Below, piece by piece: positions 48,193 to 56,637 of a DNA stretch of 61,393 nucleotides (the stretch's first letter is position 1; the number at the start of each line of letters is the position of its first letter). The notes under the pieces are model-generated. The model saw only the letters and a list, made by a program, of their open reading frames with translations. It was not told the origin of the DNA and made no database searches. Both the position numbers and the translations under genes were made by a program. The DNA is from DAOUBP01 sp034432655 (GTDB lineage: Bacteria > Chloroflexota > Anaerolineae > CG2-30-64-16): NCBI GenBank assembly GCA_034432655.1, contig DAOUBP010000012.1:1-61393 (forward strand), given 5' to 3'.

Positions 48193-48906
48193 TCAACGTG
48201 GTGCGGCCGCACCTTTGCGAAAGTCCACAAAACGATAGCCGACCCCCCGTTCGGTAAAGATGTAACGGGGGTTCGCAGGATCAGGTTCGATCTTCTTGCG
48301 CAAATAGGTGATATAAAGGCGCAGAAGCTGGCTATCGTCGCGGTATTCCGGGCCCCAGACCTTGGCCAGTAGCGTCTCCTGGGGCACAATCCAGCCGGCG
48401 TTTTCCACCAGGTGGGCCAGCAACCGATATTCGGTAGGCCGAAGCTTAATGCGTTCCCCGCGTACAATCACTTCACGCCGCGTGAAATCAATGGCCAGGT
48501 CCTCGTCAATGACCAACGGCTCGGCCAGGCTGGGCTTGGTCATCTCGACACGACGCAAGACCGCGCGGATGCGGCTGGAGAGCTCGCGCGGGCTGAAAGG
48601 CTTGGTGATGTAATCGTCTGCCCCCAGATCCAGGCCGCGCACGCGATCGTCTTCATCCCCTTTTACTGTCAGCATGATTACCGGCACGTTCGAGAACTCC
48701 CGGAGCAGCGCCAAGGTCTCGAAGCCGTCCATGGTCGGCATCATCACATCGAGCAGCACCAGGTCTGGCATGTATTCGCGCACCTTCTCCAGCGCCACCA
48801 AACCGTTCTCCGCCTCAGCGACCTCGTAGCCCTCCAGGTCGAGGTTCATGCGCACAAACCGTCGCATGCGCGGTTCATCGTCCACCACCAGAATCCGCTT
48901 TTTCAT
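48193..48906 (-). CDS. OmpR-family response regulator
   Basis: The 237-residue product has a receiver domain (ILVVDDEPRMRRFV, phospho-Asp in LVLLDVMMPTMDG, switch TVKGD, KPFSPREL) and a C-terminal winged-helix DNA-binding domain ending LRKKIEPDPANPRYIFTERGVGYRF. The start overlaps the stop of the kinase gene by 4 nt. Target genes are unknown. Confidence 0.93.
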   Translation of the reverse strand: MKKRILVVDDEPRMRRFVRMNLDLEGYEVAEAENGLVALEKVREYMPDLVLLDVMMPTMDGFETLALLREFSNVPVIMLTVKGDEDDRVRGLDLGADDYITKPFSPRELSSRIRAVLRRVEMTKPSLAEPLVIDEDLAIDFTRREVIVRGERIKLRPTEYRLLAHLVENAGWIVPQETLLAKVWGPEYRDDSQLLRLYITYLRKKIEPDPANPRYIFTERGVGYRFVDFRKGAAAPR

Positions 48907-50456
48907 TCCGCCTCCAACGGCAACGAGAAGAACACGGTAGTGCCCTTGCCGGGCTCACTGCGCAACCAGATGCGTCCGCCGTGAGCTTCGACGATAGACC
49001 GGCACAAATACAGCCCCAATCCTGCGCCCTGGGTGCTGCGTCGCAGGCTGGAATCCACCCGGTAGAAGCGCTGGAACAGCTTGCCCTGCTCGGAGACCGG
49101 GATGCCGATGCCTTGATCGGCCACATACACCGTCACCTCCGACCTGTCATACCAGCCGCCGATGCGCACTTCCCCGCCTTGCGGCGCATACTTGATCGCG
49201 TTGCTGACCAGGTTGCGCAAGACCTGACGCAGCCTTTCTTCGTCACCGAACACGGTGGGAAAGTCGGCCGGGAAATCCAGCACGAAGTGATGAATCTGCG
49301 TCTGGGTACGAAAGCTCTCCACCACCGAGGCTGCCAGCCGGGGCAATGAGACGTCCCCGCGTTCCAGCTTAAAGCCACCGGCCTGAATCCGCGAAGCGTC
49401 CAACAGGTTGTCAATCAGCGCGTTGAGCCGGTCGCTCTCCTCGCTGATCACCTGTAGCCCTTCTCGCAACGTCTCACGATCCCACTGGGCGTCCTCGCGC
49501 GCCAGGGTATTGGCATAGCCTTTGATCAAAGCGACCGGCGTCTTCAGCTCATGGGAGATCACCGAGATGAAAGTAGACTTCATCTCCTCTGCTTCGCGGA
49601 ACCGGGTGATATCCACCACGTTGACGATGATGTTGCTGAGCCGGCCCTCCTCGTCGTAGAGGGGTGAATAGGTGACACTGACATCAATCCGGGACCCGCC
49701 CGGCCGCGTCAGGCGGCCCTCCGCGTGAAGCGGCTGGCCGTCGGGGAAATCGGCTTCTTCCGGTTGGGCGCCGCATAGGTGTCGGCCGGTCACCTCTTCC
49801 AGCGGCAATACCTGATAGCACGGCAGGCCGATCGCCTGTTCAGCCGGCCAGCCGGTCATCTGACTTAGCGCCCGGTTGAAGACCGTAATCCGCAGGTCGG
49901 GATCCAGGATCATCACGCCGTCGGCACTGTGTTGGATGATGGCATCGAGCTGGCGTTTCTCCGCGCTGACCTGCTGATAGAGCTGTGCGTTGCGCACGGC
50001 GATGGCTGCCTGGTCGGCAAAGGCCGCCAATACGTCTTCGTCATTAGCCGTGAACGCGATGCTGCCGCTGCGGAACAGGTAAATCACACCCAGCAGCCGC
50101 TCTTGAAAGATCAACGGCAGGGCTATCACCTGGCTTAACGGCAGCCGGACAGCGTGAGAAACCAGGTTCAGCCGCGCCTGCAGATCAGGGATGGCGTAGC
50201 GCTCCGCCTGTAAAGGAAAATCGGTCAACAGGGGAGCAAACCGAGACAGCAGCGCGGTCGGGATGCCGTAGTGCGCATGGATGGCCAATGAGGTGCTCTG
50301 GCCACGGCGCAAAGCCACCAGACCGGCCTCGGCGCGCACCAGTTCTGCGGCGCTGCTCAGGATGAGGCGTAGCACAGATGGCAGATCCAGCCGCGAAGTC
50401 ATGGCCCGGCTGATCTGGAGCAGGTACTCGCGCTGACGTAGTTGGTAGCTGATCAT
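48903..50456 (-). CDS. Soluble sensor histidine kinase (GAF-PAS-HisKA-HATPase)
   Basis: The 517-residue product has no membrane segment. A GAF domain spans about 20-175 and a PAS domain about 185-290 (ADGVMILDPDLRITVFN). It then has the phospho-His box ISVISHELKTPVALIKG, the N box VLRNLVSNAIKYAPQGG, G1 VYVADQGIGIP and G2 GAGLGLYLCR. It would sense an intracellular ligand. It is co-transcribed with the response regulator just after it. Confidence 0.93.
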   Translation of the reverse strand: MISYQLRQREYLLQISRAMTSRLDLPSVLRLILSSAAELVRAEAGLVALRRGQSTSLAIHAHYGIPTALLSRFAPLLTDFPLQAERYAIPDLQARLNLVSHAVRLPLSQVIALPLIFQERLLGVIYLFRSGSIAFTANDEDVLAAFADQAAIAVRNAQLYQQVSAEKRQLDAIIQHSADGVMILDPDLRITVFNRALSQMTGWPAEQAIGLPCYQVLPLEEVTGRHLCGAQPEEADFPDGQPLHAEGRLTRPGGSRIDVSVTYSPLYDEEGRLSNIIVNVVDITRFREAEEMKSTFISVISHELKTPVALIKGYANTLAREDAQWDRETLREGLQVISEESDRLNALIDNLLDASRIQAGGFKLERGDVSLPRLAASVVESFRTQTQIHHFVLDFPADFPTVFGDEERLRQVLRNLVSNAIKYAPQGGEVRIGGWYDRSEVTVYVADQGIGIPVSEQGKLFQRFYRVDSSLRRSTQGAGLGLYLCRSIVEAHGGRIWLRSEPGKGTTVFFSLPLEAE

Positions 50457-50500
50457 TGCGACCCCGTTTCGATGAGTTGGCCGGCATGATAGCGCAGATT

Positions 50501-50542
50501 TGAGAAAAAGAAAAGCCCTCCGACAGATCGGGCCGGAGGGCT
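50501..50542 (-). terminator. Intrinsic terminator of the molybdopterin oxidoreductase gene
   Basis: On the minus strand AGCCCTCCG and CGGAGGGCT (50514-50522 and 50534-50542) form a 9-bp stem followed by TTTTCTTTTTCTC. Confidence 0.9.
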
Positions 50543-50568
50543 ATCTTGTCCTGGGAAGCCGCCAGCTG

Positions 50569-51201
50569 CTACCAGCCGAAACGTTCCTCGCGCCAGGGGT
50601 CTCCTTCCATATGATAGCCGTTACGCTCCCAGAATCCCGGCCGGTCTCCGGCCATAAATTCGAGGCCGCGCAGCCATTTCGCACTCTTCCAAAAGTACTT
50701 CTTCGGCACCAGCAGCCGTAACGGATAGCCGTGTTCGGAGGTCAAAGGCTTGCCGTCGTACTCAAAGGCCAGCATGGTGTCGTCATCGTCCAGCACTTCC
50801 AGGGAAAGATTGGCGGTGAAGCCGTATTCGCAATGCGCCATTACATGGGTCGCTTCCGGCTTTACTTTGATCAATTTCATCAGCTCGCGCCAGGGGATGC
50901 CGGTCCAGGTGGTGTCCAATTTGCTCCACCGGGTGACGCAATGGATATCCACCGTCTGGGTCTGGCGCGGAAGCTTCATCAAGTCATCCCATGTCAGGCG
51001 CAAAGGTTCCTCTACCAGGCCGAAAATGCGCAGGTCCCAGTTCTTCAAATCCGGGTAAATGGGGACCGCGCCATAGTGCAGCACCGGGAATTTCTCGGTG
51101 ATGAACTGCCCGGGCGGGACGCGCCGATTCTCATTCGGCGCTGGGATGTTGGTAACACGCTTCAGGCGTTCGACCCGCTTGAGCGGATTTTCAAAACGCA
51201 T
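50569..51201 (-). CDS. Sulfite-oxidase-family molybdopterin oxidoreductase
   Basis: The 210-residue product is a single oxidoreductase molybdopterin-binding domain: NWDLRIFGLVEEPLRLTWDDL, the Mo-ligand Cys88 in VDIHCVTRWSKLDTTWTGIPW, HVMAHCEYGFTANLSLE, EHGYPLRLLVPKKYFWKSAKWL. It lacks the dimerisation domain, heme domain and a Tat signal, so it is probably cytoplasmic. GGAGG lies 6 nt before the ATG at 51201. Confidence 0.92.
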   Translation of the reverse strand: MRFENPLKRVERLKRVTNIPAPNENRRVPPGQFITEKFPVLHYGAVPIYPDLKNWDLRIFGLVEEPLRLTWDDLMKLPRQTQTVDIHCVTRWSKLDTTWTGIPWRELMKLIKVKPEATHVMAHCEYGFTANLSLEVLDDDDTMLAFEYDGKPLTSEHGYPLRLLVPKKYFWKSAKWLRGLEFMAGDRPGFWERNGYHMEGDPWREERFGW

Positions 51202-51280
51202 ACTTGCCTCCATGCTGCGAGCTGTATAAGGCATTGTAACCACGAACAGCTCGGAGGTAAGTAAGAGCAATTACGCGGGC

Positions 51281-51988
51281 TTATAGGACGGGCGGCAAGC
51301 CGGCCAACGCGCTGCGGCGAAACAGGTACCAGGCCGAGAGGCGGTCCCCATCGCGGCCGTGTTGCGCCCACTGCAAGATGAAATATGGCGCAAAGCGGCC
51401 AATGTCCGCCGGGCCCACGCCATGAGGGGCCAGCTCGCCGGCGCGCAAGAACGGCTCGAATGCATACAGCAGATAGAAGGCCCCGGGCAGGAGTAACCCG
51501 GCCAGCGATGCCACATAGGACGGCCGGCGCTCAGGGGGTAGCGCGTGGAAACAGCCGATGTCCAGGGCCAGGGTGGCGCGCACCTTCAAGAATGCCAGAT
51601 GCGCCACATCGCCCCGGCAGAAGAAGGCAGGCAGCGCTGCGGCTTGCGCAGCCCGGTGACCGCGCACCAACGCACTCTGCGCCAGGTCTACCCCGACCAC
51701 GCGAAAGCCGTGTTGCGCCAGATACCGAGCGCTTACCCCGCTGCCGCAGCCCAGATCCAACGCCCAGCCCTGGACAACCCGGCCCGTACCGACCAACGCC
51801 TCTACTTCCGGCGGCACAACCCCAGTGTCCCAGGGGATATCTCCGCTGCGGTAGCGGGCTTCCCACCACTCCGCAGAGCCGACGGCCGGCGGAGCGGGCG
51901 AGGGCTGCTCCGAAAACTCAGGCCCGGGGACTTGCCCCGGGACACACCAAGGCACAACGGCCATTCTCGTCTGCTCCGGCGCCATCAC
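51281..51988 (-). CDS. SAM-dependent methyltransferase (TPMT/TehB-like)
   Basis: The 235-residue product has the WWEARYRSGDIPWDTG motif and the SAM-binding loop ALDLGCGSGVSARYLAQHG, then VVGVDLAQSAL, DIGCFHALPPERR and FAPYFILQWAQHG. This is the thiopurine/tellurite-type group of small-molecule methyltransferases. The GTG start overlaps the stop of the upstream gene by 4 nt. Confidence 0.87.
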   Translation of the reverse strand: MMAPEQTRMAVVPWCVPGQVPGPEFSEQPSPAPPAVGSAEWWEARYRSGDIPWDTGVVPPEVEALVGTGRVVQGWALDLGCGSGVSARYLAQHGFRVVGVDLAQSALVRGHRAAQAAALPAFFCRGDVAHLAFLKVRATLALDIGCFHALPPERRPSYVASLAGLLLPGAFYLLYAFEPFLRAGELAPHGVGPADIGRFAPYFILQWAQHGRDGDRLSAWYLFRRSALAGLPPVL

Positions 51989-52788
51989 AGTGCGAACTCA
52001 GCGTACACAGGCAAATGGTCGGACGCGGCTTGCGCCGCAGGGGAGATGACGCAACCACAATTCACCAGAGCTCCCGCCCAGGCGCGTGGCAAGAGGATGT
52101 AGTCAATACGGCGCTCCGGCGCCTGGGCCGGATAGGTAGCCGCCTGGCCGCTACCGCAGGTCGCGACGGCATCCACGTACCCCGCTTTGAGCACCTGAGC
52201 CATCAGCTCGAATGAAGGGGTGGGCCAACCGCGCTCGGCCTGGTAAGCCGTCAAGCGGGCCAACGCATCCGGCGTGGGATAATCGGCCGCTGAAAGAGCA
52301 TTGAGATCACCCAGGACGAGATGCGGCCGGTTGCGATCCCGAGAGAGCCAGGTGTTGGCAGCAGACCATTGTTCCAGCCGCACCGCCTCTGAGCGATGAT
52401 CCAAATGTGTGACGTAAACGGTGAAAGGTTTCCCATCCGGCAACTGTACCCGCACTTCCAACAGTCCCCGTTTGCCATAAGAGGTCATGGGCGTCAGATG
52501 GTGCGCGGCAAAAGCCAGGATACGCCAACGGCTGAGCAGGGCATTGCCGTAAGGCGGGTGATCGGGTTGGGATGACGCAGCAACTGTCGGGCCGAACGCA
52601 AAATACATCTCCAGCCGCTGGGCCAGGACAGCCAGCGCCGGCCCGTGCGGCGTGGGCGCCGGGTGGAACACCTCGTTCAATCCCACCAGGTCCGCTCCGC
52701 TGCCAGCGATGACCTCCGTCACCAGGTCAATGTTGGGCTGCCCTGCGGGCGTCTGCCAACCGTGGACGTTGTACGTCAAAACCTTCAC
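51985..52788 (-). CDS. Endonuclease/exonuclease/phosphatase-family protein (second of a tandem pair)
   Basis: The 267-residue product has the EEP-superfamily motifs: VKVLTYNVHGW at the start, DLVGLNEVFHP (Glu, Mg ligand), FTVYVTHLDHRSE (His), LVLGDLNALS (Asp/Asn), RRIDYILLPRAW and ASDHLPVYAEF at the end (terminal Asp-His). The substrate could be nucleic acid or a phospholipid. The start is the GTG at 52788, 21 nt after the stop of its paralogue, with no clear ribosome-binding site. Confidence 0.87.
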   Translation of the reverse strand: MKVLTYNVHGWQTPAGQPNIDLVTEVIAGSGADLVGLNEVFHPAPTPHGPALAVLAQRLEMYFAFGPTVAASSQPDHPPYGNALLSRWRILAFAAHHLTPMTSYGKRGLLEVRVQLPDGKPFTVYVTHLDHRSEAVRLEQWSAANTWLSRDRNRPHLVLGDLNALSAADYPTPDALARLTAYQAERGWPTPSFELMAQVLKAGYVDAVATCGSGQAATYPAQAPERRIDYILLPRAWAGALVNCGCVISPAAQAASDHLPVYAEFAL

Positions 52789-52809
52789 GGCGCACACACA
52801 CAAAAAAAC

Positions 52810-53619
52810 TCACAAAGAAGCGCCGGCCCGCTGCCGAACAGGCCAGGCCCATTCCACCAGTAAGGGCCGATGATCGGAGGCCTGGCGGGTTACTTCCCAG
52901 GTCAAGGTGCGCGCCGAACGCAGGCCACGAGCCCAACGATCAGGCAAGAACAGGTAGTCAATCCGCACCAAGGGTGAGTGGGACGGGAATGTCCAGGCCG
53001 GGCCGACGCCGACGGCATGAAAAGCATCCTGATAGCCAGCACGCTGCAGCAAACGCAGCACAGGCGGCAACAGCCGGCGCGAATGCTGCCCCAGAAAGCC
53101 GGGGGTATTGAAATCGCCTACCAGAAAATGAACTCCGCAGCGCGCCATGCGCCGCAACACCCCGTACATTTGTAGCAGCCGGGTCCCCTCGAACATATGA
53201 TCAAGGTGCGTGACAAAGGCCGTTAATCCCAACAGCGGACCGGCCGCGACTGTGGCGCTCAACAACGACCGCTGCTTGCTGCCCGGCAGCCGGGGCAGCA
53301 GAGTGTTCGCTACCTCAGTCAGCGGATAACGGCTGAGAACAGCGTTGCCCACCGGCCCCTGCCAACCCGGGCCGTAGTCTACCCATCCACTGGGGCCGAA
53401 CGCGTAGTACATTCCCAATCGCTCGGCCAGCTCGGCTAACGGCGCATAGGTGTGAGAGCCCAGCAACACGGGATGGAGCACCTCGTTCAGGCCAACGATA
53501 TCTGCACCCGCCGTACGGATCACCTCCGCCAGGCGGCCAAGATCCAGGCGTTGATCCCGACCAGCCCAACGATGAATGTTGTACGTCATAATCCGCACGG
53601 TGGGAGACTTTCCCTGCAT
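52810..53619 (-). CDS. Endonuclease/exonuclease/phosphatase-family protein (first of a tandem pair)
   Basis: The 269-residue paralogue of the following gene has VRIMTYNIHRWAG, DIVGLNEVLHPVL, LTAFVTHLDHMFEG, FLVGDFNTPGF, RIDYLFLPDRWA and ASDHRPLLVEWAWP, so all EEP metal and catalytic residues are present. The ATG at 53619 starts at MQGKSPT. The pair likely arose by tandem duplication and is transcribed away from the DnaA-box region. Confidence 0.87.
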   Translation of the reverse strand: MQGKSPTVRIMTYNIHRWAGRDQRLDLGRLAEVIRTAGADIVGLNEVLHPVLLGSHTYAPLAELAERLGMYYAFGPSGWVDYGPGWQGPVGNAVLSRYPLTEVANTLLPRLPGSKQRSLLSATVAAGPLLGLTAFVTHLDHMFEGTRLLQMYGVLRRMARCGVHFLVGDFNTPGFLGQHSRRLLPPVLRLLQRAGYQDAFHAVGVGPAWTFPSHSPLVRIDYLFLPDRWARGLRSARTLTWEVTRQASDHRPLLVEWAWPVRQRAGASL

Positions 53620-53733
53620 AACACAAAAACCCCTTCTCTTCCGGATGTCTATGCCCTGGCACACAAGCATGGAGTATAGCAGGTTCCTCACCGGAGGCAA
53701 AAACTGACCTCTGCCACGCCTTGCACAGAGGAA

Positions 53734-54120
53734 TGTGGATAACCCTGCGGATAACCACCGCCCTTATCCACAGAAGCGCAGAGGCGCAGGCAACATTCCC
53801 GGGCATCTCCTTTATCTTCACCTCACACCCCCTACAGGTAGAAGCGCGAGGGACTTGCGGCCCTATATGGCAACAACTTGCTACTCGGGCCTGGCCAAGA
53901 GGGCACACACGCCTATCCGCAGTTTATCCACCGGCAACAGACGCGTGCTTTGAGCAAGCGTCCCCTATTTAGTGCTACGCAGCGCCCCCACCACAGGATT
54001 ACGGGGGCCGATGCTCCGGCAAGAGCTCGTATCCACATATCCACAACGCCTATTACGATTAAAAAATCATGATATTCTTACGCGAATAACGAAATAACCT
54101 TAATATTTCTAGAAACCTAT
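53734..54120. other. Origin-like region: DnaA-box cluster plus AT-rich element
   Basis: In the gene-free stretch there are DnaA-box-like 9-mers on both strands. The list is TGTGGATAA (53734), TGCGGATAA (53746), TTATCCACA (53764), CTATCCGCA (53913), TTATCCACC (53924), GTATCCACA (54029) and ATATCCACA (54037). Two are perfect boxes and the rest have one or two changes. They are followed by an AT-rich stretch (about 54048-54120) that could act as an unwinding element. This is what an oriC looks like, but dnaA/dnaN are not adjacent and genes to the right run toward it. A DnaA-titration site is the alternative. Confidence 0.6.
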
Positions 54121-54153
54121 TGACAACTGTCCGCGAAAAGGATATACTATAAT
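54120..54153 (+). promoter_or_regulatory. Promoter of the structured RNA
   Basis: TTGACA (54120-54125), 17 bp and TATACT (54143-54148), overlapped by a second TATAAT (54148-54153). It adjoins the AT-rich element of the origin-like region. Confidence 0.85.
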
Positions 54154-54154
54154 C

Positions 54155-54527
54155 GCCATCGGAAAAGTAGCGTGAAGTTTAGCGCTGGGATACAAAGACG
54201 GCCAGATGCGGACCGGAGGTAAAGCCGCCGGAAGGCCGAAGGTAAGTCAAAGTAAAACAGCACCAAATAAGCCGCTACAGTCCCGATGGTGGGAGCGCCC
54301 CGAGAAATCGAACGGCCAATCTTGAGCTCGAAACTACCAGGGAACTGGTTGTTATCGCCGGTCCAAAAGGAACCAACATCCGAAAAGGTAAAGGATGTAA
54401 GGTTCGAGAAAAGGGACCAGAATGGCGAAACGAATAGCGAGCAGAGGATGGGAGAGCCAGACGGTTGCTTGGGGCCTCTCAGTTTAATACGGGCAGATAG
54501 CGTCGCAGAGCTGTCTGCCCTTTTGCT
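54155..54527 (+). ncRNA. Structured RNA of about 370 nt, family unknown
   Basis: A consensus promoter and an intrinsic terminator bracket about 370 nt with no plausible protein. The strand folds into nested helices: UCGCC/GGCGA (54355-54359, 54424-54428) enclosing GGUCC/GGACC (54360-54364, 54414-54418), GAACC/GGUUC and ACAUCC/GGAUGU. A hairpin ACCAG-GGAA-CUGGU (54336-54349) has a GNRA-type tetraloop. Another helix pairs CGGCC/GGCCG (54199-54203, 54234-54238) enclosing GCGG/CCGC. Purine-rich A-runs join the helices. I looked for RNase P, tmRNA, 6S and SRP signatures and did not find them. Confidence 0.7.
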
Positions 54528-54530
54528 TTA
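54491..54530 (+). terminator. Intrinsic terminator of the structured RNA
   Basis: GGGCAGATAG (54491-54500) pairs with CTGTCTGCCC (54511-54520, one wobble) and is followed by TTTTGCTTT. It abuts the stop of the convergent hydrolase gene. Confidence 0.88.
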
Positions 54531-56489
54531 TTCACCGCTCGACACGTAATGTACCCCATACAGCGCGATCTGCTCCAGCCACGTTGCTAGCTCTCGCGCC
54601 GGCACGCGCGGGATGTGATACGGATCGAAATCAGGCGTGCCGGGAGCCGGAGCCAGACCGCCCTCTGGCAGGACGATCCCGCCCATTCGGTAGCCCCCAA
54701 TTGCACCAGCTTCCTCCAGAAGTTGGCGCTGGTTACGGCCGGCCGGCAAACCTTCCTTTGGCCAGGCAGCGGTGGCGACCGTATAGCCCGGCACCCAGGC
54801 CGCCAGCTGGTTTAAGCCTTGTTGCAATGTCATTCCCAGGGTTGCGGCGTCCGTCTCGTCTGCTGCCGCCCCCTCAGGAAGTTGGATGCCTACTTCCATC
54901 CCCCAGCTGGTCAAGAGCTGCAGTTTGACCGCAGCCAGTTCATAGGTGCCGAACAGCGCACTGCGTGCCGGATCGGCAGCGGGGCGCACGAAGAACGTGG
55001 CGCGTAACGGCCAGTCGGCTGGGTGCTCGGCATTCAACGCCAGCAACACGCCCACCGCACAGCGGGGATCAACGGTGCCGTCCGCCTGCAGACGGAATTG
55101 GTCCAGGGTGGCGCCGTCGAAGGTGATCGCCACCGGGCGCTTGCCGGCCGGCACGGTCTTCAGTTGCGCTTCGGTCAGCTCGCGCAGATTGATGGGATAG
55201 AAGCCGTCTGCCAACAGCTTTTCCAGGTCGGCCCGCAGCATTTCCGGCGTCGTGCTGTTACCGTCGGGGGTCGAGGTGAAGTCAGTGTAGGCCAGGACCA
55301 GGACTTTGCCTGCCGGGTTCGGCATGTAACTGACGGCGGCGCTCACCATGGCCTCGCGGGTATAACGCACGGCCGGATCCCACAACATCCAGCCGCGGGC
55401 ACCGGCGGCCCGGGCGCCTTCCATCTGGAGACGGATTTGCGTTGGCGTATAGCGCCGGCCGTCGAAAGCATAATCCTTAAAGTCCTGGAGCCATGGCCGC
55501 ACCTGGATGGCGGGATTGACGCTCCGGGCGCGCGTTACTGCACGTAGTGTGCTCTTGTGGATGATTTCATATGGATAAGCCACAGCATTGCGATATTTTG
55601 CTGCTTCGCCAGGCAGGCCGGCGTTGAAAGTGGACGGATACAGCATCGGTGCCAGCACGTCCACATGGGGCGCCAGCGCTTCGATTTGCTGGCCGATGCC
55701 CAGATCATCCGGCACCCAGGCCGTATAGCCGAATACGTCAATGCTGATCTTGGTGCCGTAAGATGTCAGCGCCAGCCGGACCTGATCAAGAAACCCGGCG
55801 ATGGCCGCCGTGCGATTATCCTGGTTGTTGGCAAGCGCATAACGCGCAGTCGCTACACTGCCGTCTGTGGGAAAGCGGATGTAATCAAACTGGACTTCGT
55901 CGAAGCCCAGGCGCGCGGCCTCGAGCGCAAGCGCTGTGTTATAGTCCCAGGCCTCCCGGCGGAATGGATCTATCCACCCCATCCCCTCATGATCGCGCCA
56001 GACAGCTCCTGTGCGGGCGTCGGTGATGGCCCAATCCGGCCGGGCCTGTGCCAGGACGTTGTCTTTGAAGGTGACGATGCGGGCAATGGTGTAAATGTTG
56101 CGTTGCTTAAACCAGCCCAAGTAAGTTTGCGGGTCGCGCACCACAGGCGCCTGCGCTGCCCCGCTCTCAATCGCCAAAGGCACTTGAGACGGGAAACTGA
56201 GCAGCCCGCGGTCGCTCTTGAAGTCGAGCACAACGGCATTGAGTTCGGTGCTCTCCAGGAGGTTTTGTGTGTGACGTATCAGCTCGTCGTTCCCCATTGC
56301 GGCGTAGGCGATATATATCCCTTTGATGTAACCCGTGCGGTCCGGCTTTCCCGTCGCCTGGGGATGCAGGGCTGGCGGCGGTGTCGGAGAAGCGGCTGTC
56401 GGCCCCTGGCGCTGGGGAGCAAGGGCCGGTGCTACCGAGGCCAGGAAGATCGCGCCGGCCATCAAAAAGGGGATAACCCAACGACGCAT
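54528..56489 (-). CDS. Secreted GHL (DUF4015)-like glycoside hydrolase with polysaccharide-deacetylase-like C-terminus
   Basis: The 653-residue product starts with a signal peptide (RRWVIPFLMAGAIFLASVAPALA) and a Pro-rich linker. A TIM-barrel domain of the putative glycoside-hydrolase family follows (YIKGIYIAYAAMGN, AVVLDFKSDRGLLSF, the catalytic-region LGFDEVQFDYIRFPTDG, ISIDVFGYTAW, DVLAPMLYPSTF). The second part (from about 410) resembles a NodB deacetylase (LVLAYTDFTS, PVAITFDGATLDQF, ALNAEHPADWPLRATFFVRP), but the usual TFDDG and His motifs are degenerate. It should act on cell-wall or extracellular polysaccharide. Confidence 0.82.
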   Translation of the reverse strand: MRRWVIPFLMAGAIFLASVAPALAPQRQGPTAASPTPPPALHPQATGKPDRTGYIKGIYIAYAAMGNDELIRHTQNLLESTELNAVVLDFKSDRGLLSFPSQVPLAIESGAAQAPVVRDPQTYLGWFKQRNIYTIARIVTFKDNVLAQARPDWAITDARTGAVWRDHEGMGWIDPFRREAWDYNTALALEAARLGFDEVQFDYIRFPTDGSVATARYALANNQDNRTAAIAGFLDQVRLALTSYGTKISIDVFGYTAWVPDDLGIGQQIEALAPHVDVLAPMLYPSTFNAGLPGEAAKYRNAVAYPYEIIHKSTLRAVTRARSVNPAIQVRPWLQDFKDYAFDGRRYTPTQIRLQMEGARAAGARGWMLWDPAVRYTREAMVSAAVSYMPNPAGKVLVLAYTDFTSTPDGNSTTPEMLRADLEKLLADGFYPINLRELTEAQLKTVPAGKRPVAITFDGATLDQFRLQADGTVDPRCAVGVLLALNAEHPADWPLRATFFVRPAADPARSALFGTYELAAVKLQLLTSWGMEVGIQLPEGAAADETDAATLGMTLQQGLNQLAAWVPGYTVATAAWPKEGLPAGRNQRQLLEEAGAIGGYRMGGIVLPEGGLAPAPGTPDFDPYHIPRVPARELATWLEQIALYGVHYVSSGE

Positions 56490-56637
56490 GGTGCTCTCTC
56501 TACAAAAGATAACACATATGATAGTCGAAGGTGGGGGAACGCGCAAGCCGCGCGAGTCGCTTGCAAGGCTTTCCGTTCGCCAGGGTCCGGCCAGGCGTGT
56601 GTTGGCGGCGCAGTGCTCGTGGACCGTGTGTAGCCTT

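Noticed and set aside
54155..54527. RNase P RNA or tmRNA as the identity of the structured RNA
   Set aside because: The RNase P core (GAGGAAAGUC) and the tmRNA acceptor/tag features were looked for and are absent.
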